From NCBI GenBank assembly GCA_964384945.1, contig CAYLMK010000005.1, forward strand, positions 1-64,000: DNA of 64,000 nt. Direction: 5' to 3'. Under the pieces are notes generated by a model that made no database searches, was not told the origin of the DNA, and saw only the letters and a list, made by a program, of their open reading frames with translations. This DNA comes from S015-6 sp964384945. GTDB lineage: Bacteria > Desulfobacterota > DSWW01. The translations under genes and the position numbers were made by a program. Below, piece by piece: positions 1 through 7,664 of the stretch (positions are counted from its first letter, which is position 1; each line of letters begins with the position of its first letter).

Positions 1-372
1 TTAATGAATTGTGCAATCATTATACGTCACCGTATTTATGACAAAGTGTACTTAGGCGCGAAAAAGTCAAGAGATTTGATGGGTTCGCAACCGAACAACA
101 CGCGGAGCCGGCCGGATCGTTTCCGTGGTCAGGTGGAAGGAACAGTGTTTCGAATCCACCGGCCGGTCATCGTAGAGGGCTTGTCTGCCATATCGGCCTT
201 CGTCAGCCGCGCGGTGAGTTCATTGTGGGCCACAAGGTTCAGGATGGGGGTCCGGCGGCGCAAGGCCCGGACGTGAAATGCCATAGGACCCAAGGGGTCA
301 ATTCGGAACATGGGAAAGCAGCGGACGACTGCTCTTTGTACCGACTCGACCCCTTGTTCTTCCCGGCCCGCT
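1..372. other. No supported gene
   Basis: I see no convincing gene here. A minus-strand frame ending near 129 could give a protein of about 60 residues starting MFRIDPLGPMAF, but it has no clear ribosome binding site or recognisable domain. The right edge is the 3' end of the VWA-OmpA gene. The AT-rich first 70 bases could be the edge of an intergenic region. Confidence 0.4.
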
Positions 373-1479
373 CTAGGGCGCGTCCTTGCCCAGCCCGCCG
401 ACACCGATCTCGACTCGCCGGTTCTTGGCCCGCCCCTCTTCGGTATCGTTGCTGGCAATCGGGTTAAGATCGCCGTACCACATCACGACCATGCGGTTCT
501 CCGGCAATTTGAAACCCTTTCTCAGGTAGTTTGCTACGGCCTCGGCCCTCCTCTTGGAAAGCTTCATGTTGTATTCCGCGTCTCCCTGGTTGTCCGCGTA
601 CCCGTGGATAACGACAAACGTCTGCGGGTTCTCCAGCACGAACTTGCCTATGGCATTCAGCTGATCCTGTTCCTGGGGTTCAATATTCTCGTTGTCGAAG
701 GCAAACAGGATATCGTCCGTCTTGAGGCCGACGATCCTCTCTTCCGTTACCGTCACGATCTTCTCGGTGGATTTGACCACGTACAGCGCGCCGGCGTTGT
801 ACTCCGGCCTCTCCAGCCACACGTCGAACGGGATGACCCTGGAGCCTTCGTTCACCGCTGCGAGCTTCCCCAGAAACATCTTGTCCTCTTCCTTTTCAGC
901 GGTGCTCACGACATAGAAGCGAATGTCATATTTCTCGGCGAGTTCCTTCGCCTTGACAGCCGGATCCTTCTGCCCGATCCAGCCTTCCCCGGTGTACTGC
1001 CCATCCGTGACAAGGAACACGGCGGTCCTGCCCTTCAGCCCTGCCAGGATCGGGTCAAGTTTCTCAAAAGCCTGGTTCAGATACGTTGCTCCGGCTCCTT
1101 CGGTCGGTATCTTCTTGAGGGCCTCGGCGAACTTCTCCTTGTCCAAGGGTTGCATCGGGTAGATGGGGGTCCAGGGTGTGTACACGTACAGGCCGAAGTT
1201 GATGTCCAGGGCCGGGAAGTTTTCAATCCTTTTCGCCAGAAACTCCGACAGCATCTGGACCCGGGAGACTCCCGTGTCTTTGTACCGCTTGTTCATGGAT
1301 GCAGAGGTATCAAACAGCATGATGCCGTTGTCCGCGGCCTTGACGAGAACCTTTATCGGGATCCTTTCCTGCTTGATGTCCTCCATGGTAATGATCTCCA
1401 GGGCCGAGGCTTGGTTCGCAAGCAGACCCGCCGCAACCACCCCTGCCGCCATCAGCAAAGCAAGCAGCCTGTGCTTCAT
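373..1479 (-). CDS. VWA domain plus OmpA C-terminal domain envelope protein
   Basis: A secreted protein of 368 residues. An N-terminal signal peptide (MKHRLLALLMAAGVVAAGLL, cleavage after about residue 26) is followed by a von Willebrand A domain with a MIDAS-type DTSAS motif. An OmpA/MotB peptidoglycan-binding domain lies at the C-terminus, with the family pattern of HGYADNQGD, then a SKRRAEAV helix, then RAKNRRVEI. OmpA domains bind peptidoglycan; a VWA domain suggests metal-dependent protein contacts, so it is probably a periplasmic or outer-membrane-linked adaptor. I chose the ATG at 1479 because a GGGAG ribosome binding site lies just upstream and the signal peptide starts there; an in-frame extension to 1605 lacks these. 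A palindromic activator box and a -10 lie about 140-185 bp upstream in the same orientation. The exact partner is unknown. Confidence 0.88.
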   Translation of the reverse strand: MKHRLLALLMAAGVVAAGLLANQASALEIITMEDIKQERIPIKVLVKAADNGIMLFDTSASMNKRYKDTGVSRVQMLSEFLAKRIENFPALDINFGLYVYTPWTPIYPMQPLDKEKFAEALKKIPTEGAGATYLNQAFEKLDPILAGLKGRTAVFLVTDGQYTGEGWIGQKDPAVKAKELAEKYDIRFYVVSTAEKEEDKMFLGKLAAVNEGSRVIPFDVWLERPEYNAGALYVVKSTEKIVTVTEERIVGLKTDDILFAFDNENIEPQEQDQLNAIGKFVLENPQTFVVIHGYADNQGDAEYNMKLSKRRAEAVANYLRKGFKLPENRMVVMWYGDLNPIASNDTEEGRAKNRRVEIGVGGLGKDAP

Positions 1480-1619
1480 TGTCTTTTCTCCCTCTCTCTG
1501 TGTGTTTCTCTGTGTGTTTTTGCGCGTTGACGAGATGCAACGCAGTCTCTCCCTTGGCACCCGCACCTGACGGTCCGGCCATGGCAGAGCGCCGGACAAA
1601 AGCACGCCAAGGATGGTTT

Positions 1620-1664
1620 ATGATAGGAGAACGCAGAGACAAATGATATTGGACCTTGGTCCAA
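1620..1664 (-). promoter_or_regulatory. Palindromic activator box A with -10
   Basis: On the minus strand the palindrome TTGGACCAAGGTCCAA (1664-1649) is followed by TATC. A -10-like TATCAT begins 39 bases after the palindrome's first base (1625-1620). The layout is the same as boxes B, C and D in this window. The palindrome centre falls near -43, a position typical of class II activators. It points at the VWA-OmpA gene starting at 1479. Confidence 0.65.
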
Positions 1665-1770
1665 TGGGAAGGGACGGAGGCTCGCCCGGCCGCCCGCGCG
1701 CCCGCAACGGGCGGCCCTGGCGGCCGGGGAGGGCACAAACCGGCATCGCGAGTCTTCCGCCGGGGTGGGC

Positions 1771-2292
1771 CTACCGGGCCAGCGGAATCATGGCGGACAG
1801 TTCGGCGTCCACGATCAGGTCGAGTCTGTTCTCGATCTGAAGATATCGGAGCAGCTTCCTCTCCGGGATCGCTTTCCTGAACTTTTTCACATACTTCTGT
1901 TTCAGGGCGACATCGTCCTTCCGGATCGCCAGAAACTCCTCGATCATCCCCTCCGCGTTTTCATTCGTCAGGCTTTCATACGTGTAGTGCTTTGCGTATT
2001 CGGAGATCAGGGTCACAGTTCGATCACCCAGCTTCTTCCTCGCTGCCCAATACTCTTCGTAGAGGGGCCAGAAGGCGTCGCCCTCGGAATCCGTGAGCTC
2101 CAGGTTCACGGCCACCAGGGCATTTCTCCTCGCCTGAACGACATCCCTCGTCAGGCGGAGATCATCCTTGACCTGCCTGGAGACCTGATCCGTAACGGCC
2201 TGCCCGGAACCGGACGCGGGGATCCCAGCCAGCAGGGCAACGAAGAAGGTGATGGTCAGAAAACTCGAGACTTCCTTTCTGGGGGCCTTCAT
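1771..2292 (-). CDS. Periplasmic helical protein, Spy/CpxP-like
   Basis: A 173-residue protein with a signal peptide (residues 1 to about 31, hydrophobic core FLTITFFVALLAGIPASG). The mature part is charged and mostly helical, with LTDSEGDAFWPLYEEYWAARK and later a KYVKKFRKAIPERKLLRYLQIENRLD segment. This resembles the small Spy/CpxP-type helical periplasmic proteins that bind unfolded envelope proteins, but I do not see the family's LTxxQ repeats, so the assignment rests on overall pattern only. An AAGGAGAAAGG ribosome binding site precedes the ATG. It is a single gene on this strand, with an AT-rich stretch at 2330-2400 that could hold its promoter. Confidence 0.75.
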   Translation of the reverse strand: MKAPRKEVSSFLTITFFVALLAGIPASGSGQAVTDQVSRQVKDDLRLTRDVVQARRNALVAVNLELTDSEGDAFWPLYEEYWAARKKLGDRTVTLISEYAKHYTYESLTNENAEGMIEEFLAIRKDDVALKQKYVKKFRKAIPERKLLRYLQIENRLDLIVDAELSAMIPLAR

Positions 2293-2492
2293 TCTTCCTT
2301 TCTCCTTTCTTGATGCAAGAGCGGACAGGTATTGCGTGGGGGCTTGGGAGCGGGGAACTATACTCGGAGAAATGAGGGTGTGTCAATCCAGACGATCCGC
2401 CATTTCCGGGTTCCGATTGACATGGGCGGGGCCCCGCAATAGACTTTGCCAAACCATTATCACGCGCACGAGGAACCGGAAGGAGGAAGATG

Positions 2493-2708
2493 ATGAAAAC
2501 GTTGCAGGCGACCCTTATCGCCCTCGTGATCTGTTCGGTCCTGATGGGAGGACTCTTCGCAGGATGCAGCGGCGGAGGCGCCCAGATCACGCAGACAGAC
2601 AAGACCACCGGGCAGGAGCTGCTGGACCTTCAGCAGGCCTATGAAAAGGGCGCCATCACGGAGAAGGAATACAAGAAAGCGAAAGAACAAATACTGAGGA
2701 GAGAGTAA
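2493..2708 (+). CDS. Small lipoprotein with SHOCT domain
   Basis: A 71-residue protein. Residues 1-25 form a lipoprotein signal with lipobox LFAGC. The C-terminal part, from LLDLQQAYEKGAITEKEYKKAK onward, matches the short SHOCT motif (a helix, a G-x-I/L-T-x-x-E/Q-Y/F turn, then a K-rich helix), which often ends small bacterial proteins and is thought to aid oligomerisation. Two adjacent ATGs (2490 and 2493) are possible; the second sits at a better distance from the AGGAGG at 2481-2486. It probably sits in a membrane as a lipid-anchored protein. Its function is not known. Confidence 0.8.
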   Translation: MKTLQATLIALVICSVLMGGLFAGCSGGGAQITQTDKTTGQELLDLQQAYEKGAITEKEYKKAKEQILRRE

Positions 2709-2887
2709 GCTCCGACCGGCGGCGGTCCCCGGAGAGATTCGCTCGAGCCCCTTCAACAGAGAAGGGCGGTCGATCGCGTTGCGCTCATCCGCGGCGGAGG
2801 GCACGGCGCGAGGCCTCCGTTCCCTCCTCGAGATGAACGTTGGGAAGCTGCGAGGTTGCAGACCCGGCAACCGACCGGCTGACAGGA

Positions 2888-2917
2888 CCATCCGCTACGG
2901 GTCCGTGTAGCGGATGG
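2888..2917. repeat. Inverted repeat at the 3' end of the lipoprotein gene
   Basis: CCATCCGCTAC (2888-2898) pairs perfectly with GTAGCGGATGG (2907-2917) across an 8-base loop. It overlaps the stop codon of the repaired reading frame of the neighbouring minus-strand lipoprotein gene. There is no T-run after it, so it is a possible stem-loop at the mRNA end rather than a clear intrinsic terminator. Confidence 0.5.
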
Positions 2918-3496
2918 CGAGCCCGGACAGGGAGTTGTGCCTCACCTTGTAAGAGATCGGCCTCGCGGTCATGTAAGCCCCGCCGCCATAGTAGCCCCCG
3001 GAGTACGGTGCGTAGTAGGCGTAGTGCGCTCCACGATTTCGAATTCGAGTCTGATCCGTTGTCGCTGGAAACCGCGCACTTTCTCGTCCGCCTCATTGAG
3101 GAGGATGGTCATCCGCTCCTTGTGTCGTGCCCATTCCTCCAGAATCCGTGGCTTCTGGGCCGGATCCTTCTCCACCTCGAGCAGAAGTCCCCTGGAGAGC
3201 CGGCAATGGTCACGCAGGATCACCAGCGTTTCCCTTCGAGCCTCCATCCCTGCGAGATCGGTGGCGCGCAACTGTTCGTACAGAGGGAACGGACTGGGGG
3301 GCATGGCCTTCATGGCGGCGATTTCCACGTCCAGGTCCTGAATCATGCCATGGAGGAATTCCAGGTTCATATCCTGCAGTTCCACCGTGGTTTTCGGATG
3401 GGAAGGCTGCGGGCTGGACGGGCCCCTGAATCGGGCACATCCCGCAACGAGGGCGGCCAGGATGAAAAGCACGGTCAGGTTTTTCGCGTGGCTCAT
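2895..3496 (-). CDS. Lipoprotein with an apparent frameshift near its C-terminus
   Basis: The first 155 or so codons are intact. There is a lipoprotein signal with lipobox LVAGC, then a helical charged body (RETLVILRDHCRLSRGLLLEVE; WARHKERMTILLNEADEKVRGF). The continuous frame stops at 2969. One base shift near 3026-3030 opens a clearly protein-like tail rich in Tyr and Gly (HYAYYAPYSGGYYGGGAYM, then SYKVRHNSLSGLAIRYTDP) that ends with TAG at 2895-2897. I therefore draw the gene to 2895. The shift may be a sequencing or assembly error or a real mutation. AGGGGAAG precedes the ATG at 3496. No function can be given beyond a lipid-anchored envelope protein. Confidence 0.65.
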
Positions 3497-3591
3497 GAAT
3501 TCTTCCCCTTTCTTCCCGGAGATCAGAGAGGGGCACTATAGGAGGTGTTCTGATAGAATGTCAAGAATCAATACAGAGTTCAACGCAGAGA

Positions 3592-3753
3592 TGTTCGCCG
3601 CTCGCATCGCCGACGGATTCGCGCAGCCCGCGCGAACGTGGGATGGCGCCGAACCTGATCGCGGTGGATTTCTATGCGACAGGAGATCTGCTGCGCGTGG
3701 CGGACGAACGCAACGGGGTGAGAACAGGCGCTCCCGCAAAACAGTCCGGTTGA
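3592..3753 (+). pseudogene. Possible gene remnant ending in a PI-PLC-like tail
   Basis: One frame reads MAPNLIAVDFYATGDLLRVADERNG before a TGA at 3751-3753. This resembles the last strand and helix of phosphatidylinositol-specific phospholipase C-like proteins, where a PNxxAVDFY...GD...VVxxLNG tail closes the barrel. An overlapping frame just upstream reads EMFAARIADGF, as if the two belonged together across a frameshift. There is no start, signal or upstream body, so if real it is only a decayed 3' end. The family match is from memory of the pattern. Confidence 0.3.
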
Positions 3754-3809
3754 TCCGGTTTCGGCCTGTTCCGCCTCTTGTTGACAGTATCCGGTGAGAA
3801 TTGTTACAG

Positions 3810-6044
3810 ATGCTTATGCGCCATCCCTTATGTTTGCTGGTATTCCTCGCCCTTGCCGCCTTTTCCGGCCCGGCCCGCGCCCGTCAGGAACCGCCACCCG
3901 AGGCACTGGAAGAGAACAACGTCCTGATCCTCCATGCCCACGAAGCCAATGCCCCCCTTTTCCTTCGAGTCGACGAGGGGATTTCAAAGGCGCTGGATCA
4001 TGGCGGGGTGCCCAAGCAGAACCAGCATTACGTATCGCTCGACTTGAGAAGAAATCCCGGCCCCGAGTACAGGAGCCTTCGGGTCGACGAGATGCGCCTG
4101 CGGTTCAGCCATCGTAAGGTGGCCGCCATTGTGACGATGTTCCCGGAAGCCCTGGAGTTCTTGTTGAAGGATGCCCGGGACCTCTTTCCCGATGTCCCCG
4201 TCCTGGCCCTTTACTTGCCGGAAGGCTTTCAACTGCCGAAGGCGGACCGCCCCATCACCGGGCATTCGGCCGTGCCCGATATCATCGGGACCGTCGAGAT
4301 TGCCTTGAGGCTCTTTCCCGCATCGAACAGGATCTATGTCGTGAGCGGGACCCACGAAGTGGACAGAAGGATGGAAGAGCAGGCGCGGAGCGATCTGAAA
4401 CAATGGGAAGGCAGACTGGAGGCTCACAGCCTGAGCCAAAGGTCCCTGGAGGAGATCCTTTCCGAGCTTTCCTCAGCGCTTGCCGGCACCCTTGTCCTTC
4501 TCCTGCCCTTTACCAGGGATACGGCGGGGAGACTCTACCACACGGCGAACTTGACCGAACGGCTGAGCAAGGCTTCCGCGGCCCCGATCTTCGGGGTGCT
4601 TGAGACCGGTCTGGGGTCGGGCGCAATCGGGGGGAACGTTCTCGACTTTGGCGCCACGGGCGAACAGGCGGGCGAATGGCTGCTGGATGTTCTCGGCGGC
4701 CGCCCAAAACCGGGCGATTCCCACGAATTCCTGGTCTCGCCATCCGTGCCGATGTTCGACTGGCGGCAGCTCAGGCGCTGGAAGCTGAGCGAGTCCGACC
4801 TGCCGGAGGGGAGCGTCGTGCTGAACAAGGAGTTCCGGCTCTGGGACCTGAGGAATTATGCGATCGGTGCCCTGGCCTTTATCCTCCTGCAGTCGTTCCT
4901 GATCGCCAGGCTGCTGGTGCAGAGGCGCCGCAAGGAATCCGCCCAGGAGTCGTTGCGGCAGAGAACGGAGGAGCTGGATCAATTCTTCAACGTCACCCTG
5001 GACCTGCTGTGCATCGCGGATAAAGAGGGCTACTTTTTGCGCCTGAACCCGGCCTGGGAAAGGACCCTGGGATACGGCAGGGGAGAACTCATGGCGAATC
5101 GCTTCCTTGACTTCGTTCATCCCGACGACCTGGATCGCACGCAAGAGGCCCTGTCCAGGCTGGCAGAGCAGCACCGCCTGACCTCGTTTTCGAATCGATA
5201 CCGCTGCAGGGACGGCTCCTATCGCTGGTTGGAGTGGACCGCAGCGCCGGTCGGGGAGCGGATCTATGCGGCTGCAAGGGATATCACGGAGCGGCAATTC
5301 GCCGAGGCCGAGGCGATGCAGCGCCGGGCGGAACTGGCCCACCTCTCCCGGGTCGCGACGATCGGGGAACTGACCACCTCGCTGGCCCACGAGATCAACC
5401 AGCCGCTCACAGCCATTCTCTCCAACGCGCAGGCGGCCCAGCGCTTTCTTTGCCGGCCCGCGCCCGACATCAGCGAAGTCCGGCAGATCCTGGACGACAT
5501 CATCCGGGACAACAGGCGGGCCAGTGAGGTGCTGCGCAACGTCAGGGCTCTGGTGAGGAAGGAGGAGCCCCGCCGGGAATGGCTGGATCTGAACGAGGCG
5601 ATTCGAGAGGTCGCTCTCCTCCTGCGGGGCGAGGCCCTTCTCCAGGGATTCTCCGTCACCATGGAATTGAGCCCGGCGTTGAAGAGGGTTCAAGGGGATT
5701 ACAGCCAGTTGCAGCAGGTGATCCTGAACCTGATCCTGAACGGCGCCGCTGCCATGGGAAATGCGCCCAGGGAGCAACGGAGGATCGTCGTGCGCACCGC
5801 GATGGCGGACAACGGGTGGGTGCGGGTGTCCGTGAAGGATCTCGGGACCGGCATCGATGAGAACCGGGTTGGGCGCCTTTTCGAGCCCTTTTACTCGACC
5901 AAGCCCGACGGTATGGGCATGGGGCTTTCGATCAGCCAGAGGATCATAAGGGACCATGGGGGGACCATGGAGGCTTCCAACAACCCGGAAGGCGGCGCCA
6001 CCTTCGCCTTCTGGCTGCCGGCGCCGCAGGGAGACGCTTCGTGA
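3810..6044 (+). CDS. Sensor histidine kinase with periplasmic ABC-substrate-binding-like sensor and PAS domain
   Basis: A 744-residue membrane kinase. It has a signal peptide (about 1-25), then a periplasmic region of about 300 residues resembling the ABC substrate-binding (type 1 periplasmic binding) fold (NVLILHAHEANAPLF at its start), and a membrane helix at about 349-368. A PAS domain covers about 391-494 (FFNVTLDLLCIAD; ITERQ end). The HisKA helix carries phospho-acceptor His527 in HEINQPL. The HATPase domain has N box LNLILNG and G boxes DLGTGI and GMGMGLS. It should autophosphorylate on His in response to a periplasmic ligand and pass phosphate to the FixJ-like regulator, whose GTG start overlaps this stop (GTGA). 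ATG 3810 or 3816, or TTG 3801, could be the start; GGTGAG at 3792-3797 is the only Shine-Dalgarno-like site. Confidence 0.9.
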   Translation: MLMRHPLCLLVFLALAAFSGPARARQEPPPEALEENNVLILHAHEANAPLFLRVDEGISKALDHGGVPKQNQHYVSLDLRRNPGPEYRSLRVDEMRLRFSHRKVAAIVTMFPEALEFLLKDARDLFPDVPVLALYLPEGFQLPKADRPITGHSAVPDIIGTVEIALRLFPASNRIYVVSGTHEVDRRMEEQARSDLKQWEGRLEAHSLSQRSLEEILSELSSALAGTLVLLLPFTRDTAGRLYHTANLTERLSKASAAPIFGVLETGLGSGAIGGNVLDFGATGEQAGEWLLDVLGGRPKPGDSHEFLVSPSVPMFDWRQLRRWKLSESDLPEGSVVLNKEFRLWDLRNYAIGALAFILLQSFLIARLLVQRRRKESAQESLRQRTEELDQFFNVTLDLLCIADKEGYFLRLNPAWERTLGYGRGELMANRFLDFVHPDDLDRTQEALSRLAEQHRLTSFSNRYRCRDGSYRWLEWTAAPVGERIYAAARDITERQFAEAEAMQRRAELAHLSRVATIGELTTSLAHEINQPLTAILSNAQAAQRFLCRPAPDISEVRQILDDIIRDNRRASEVLRNVRALVRKEEPRREWLDLNEAIREVALLLRGEALLQGFSVTMELSPALKRVQGDYSQLQQVILNLILNGAAAMGNAPREQRRIVVRTAMADNGWVRVSVKDLGTGIDENRVGRLFEPFYSTKPDGMGMGLSISQRIIRDHGGTMEASNNPEGGATFAFWLPAPQGDAS

Positions 6045-6667
6045 CGGAGAAAGAGCCCGTTGTCTACGTGGTGGATGACGACCCGTCGGTCCGGACGGCC
6101 ATGGAACGCCTGCTTCGGTCTGCCGGCTACGGCGCCAAAACCTTCGCGTCGGCCGCCGAGTTTCTGGACTTCAGCCGCCCCGATGCACCGGGCTGCCTTG
6201 TTCTGGATATCCGAATGCCCAAATTGAGCGGTCTCGACCTTCAGGAGCGGCTGGCCGACCAGGGTGTTTCCCTGCCCATCATCTTCATCACCGCCCACGG
6301 GACCGTACCGAGGAGTGTCAAGGCCTTCAAGGCCGGCGCCGTGGATTTTCTCCAGAAGCCCTTCGAGGACAAGGACCTCCTGGATGCCGTCTCCCGCGGC
6401 ATCGAAAGGCACCGCCGCCTGCAGCAAGAGCAAAAGGAAATGAACGTGCTTCGCGCAAGGCTCGATACCCTCACCCCGCGGGAACGTGAGGTCTTTGCGC
6501 TCGTGGCCGGCGGTATGCTGAACAAGCAGGTTGCCTTCGAACTCGGAACGGCTGAAAAGACCATCAAGGTGCACCGTGCCCGTGTGATGGAAAAGATGAG
6601 CGCCCAATCCCTGGCAGACCTCGTTCGCTTTGCCGAGAAGCTCGGGATCCGCCGCTCCCCGGGCTGA
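6041..6667 (+). CDS. FixJ/NarL-type response regulator (REC + LuxR HTH)
   Basis: A 208-residue regulator. The receiver domain (5 to about 120) has the acidic pair DDD, phospho-acceptor Asp56 in LVLDIRMP, a Thr in FITAHG and Lys in FLQKPF. A LuxR/FixJ helix-turn-helix follows (about 143-203: LTPREREVFALVAGG, then NKQVAFELGTAEKTIKVHRARVMEKM). It starts with GTG overlapping the kinase stop codon, so the two are translationally coupled and almost certainly a cognate pair. FixJ-type proteins bind inverted repeats near -40 as dimers and activate transcription. I infer that it reads the TGGGACCAAGGTCCCA-type boxes in this window, one of which begins 9 bp after its stop. Confidence 0.92.
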   Translation: MTEKEPVVYVVDDDPSVRTAMERLLRSAGYGAKTFASAAEFLDFSRPDAPGCLVLDIRMPKLSGLDLQERLADQGVSLPIIFITAHGTVPRSVKAFKAGAVDFLQKPFEDKDLLDAVSRGIERHRRLQQEQKEMNVLRARLDTLTPREREVFALVAGGMLNKQVAFELGTAEKTIKVHRARVMEKMSAQSLADLVRFAEKLGIRRSPG

Positions 6668-6676
6668 CCCTCCGCA

Positions 6677-6722
6677 TGGGACCAAGGTCCCATATCTTTC
6701 CTCTCTTCCCGTCTCGTAAACT
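6677..6722 (+). promoter_or_regulatory. Palindromic activator box B with -10
   Basis: A perfect palindrome TGGGACCAAGGTCCCA (6677-6692) is followed by TATCTTTCC, with a -10-like TAAACT at 6717-6722, 40 bases from the palindrome's first base. There is no good -35 hexamer between them, as expected for an activator-dependent promoter. It drives the lone receiver gene at 6811 and lies immediately after the FixJ-like gene. Confidence 0.7.
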
Positions 6723-6810
6723 GGGTTGTCTCTCGAGCCGGGCCTTTTCCGGGCCCGACGTCCTCTGCATGAATGCATCGGAAGGTTCGCGTCTGCGAAG
6801 GTGGTTGGGT

Positions 6811-7203
6811 ATGCCTGGAGGATCGATCACTGTCTACGTCGTGGATGATGACGAGTCCATACGAAGGGCCCTGGAGCGACTGCTCAGATCCGTTGGCTAT
6901 CGCGCCTTGACCTTCGAGTCTGCCGAAGCCTTCCTTGAAGCCACCTCCGGCCGCGGCGAAGGCTGTCTCGTTTTGGACATTCGACTGCCGGGGATGACAG
7001 GTCTTGACCTTCAAAAGAAGCTCGCCTCATGGGGGGCAAACTATTCGGTCATCTTCATGACCGCCCATGACAATCCGGAGTGGCAGGAACGGGCGAGGAA
7101 AGGGGGAGCCCTTGCCTACCTGAAGAAACCCTTTCACGAACAAGTGCTTCTCCAAGCGATTGAGCTCGCCTGCGGCAAGGGCTCAACGCCCTCGCCCTCC
7201 TGA
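6811..7203 (+). CDS. Stand-alone receiver (REC) protein
   Basis: A 130-residue protein that is just a receiver domain: DDDES, Asp56 in LVLDIRLP, Thr in FMTAHD and Lys in YLKKPF. It is close in sequence to the receiver of the FixJ-like regulator two genes upstream (both share the pattern VYVVDDD, then LERLLRS, then LDLQ), so it looks like a duplicate that lost the DNA-binding part. Such proteins can act as a phosphate sink or as a competitor for the kinase. It has its own activator box, which would make it a feedback element of the same pathway. ATG 6811 is preceded by GAAGGTGG; an in-frame ATG at 6769 is less likely. Confidence 0.85.
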   Translation: MPGGSITVYVVDDDESIRRALERLLRSVGYRALTFESAEAFLEATSGRGEGCLVLDIRLPGMTGLDLQKKLASWGANYSVIFMTAHDNPEWQERARKGGALAYLKKPFHEQVLLQAIELACGKGSTPSPS

Positions 7204-7664
7204 GCGTTTTCTGCCGGGCCGCAACATGGTGTTCCAACGCAAAGGAACCAGGAACGCTGCGCCAAGGTGGCCGGCAAGGTCGTCCGGATTGCGACCCTCG
7301 CGCCCGCCCAACGAGTCCTTCGACGGCAAAGGGACGCCGGCGGCGTGGAAGCCGTCGAAGGGGATCGGACATTGCCTCGCGTGCAACGACCCTGAAAGAA
7401 TCGAGCAATCCGCCGAGGGCACGAAAAACCAGCGGGGCCGTAGGAAGTGCTTTGATGTGCCACACGGACCACACGAAGTGGCGGGCCAGGCGGGTGGGTC
7501 GCACACAACCGCGATACACAAGAGCCAGCGTGCCTCGACCTTCGAGGCCGCCGTTGGACTTCCTCTTCGACTTTCATGCAGAATTTGTTCGGAAGGAAGT
7601 GGACGTTGACCGGCTGAGATCACCGATCGTTTCGGTGCGCTGGATGGAGGGAGGAGACCGCCGC
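7204..7664. other. Long intergenic region without a supported gene
   Basis: About 460 bases between the receiver gene and the molybdopterin oxidoreductase. Several frames are open on both strands, but none has a recognisable domain, a good ribosome binding site and a plausible composition together. A GGAGGGAGGAG Shine-Dalgarno site at its end (about 7646-7656) belongs to the next gene. I found no copy of the activator palindrome here. Confidence 0.5.

Noticed and set aside
3781..3809. TTGACA and TTACAG 17 bases apart as a sigma70 promoter for the sensor kinase
   Set aside because: The -10 would overlap the start codon region, leaving no room for a ribosome binding site, and the -10 match is poor. 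It is possible only for a leaderless or later start.
7204..7664. Open frames of about 150 codons on both strands in this intergenic stretch
   Set aside because: They overlap each other on opposite strands, lack ribosome binding sites and show no recognisable domain.
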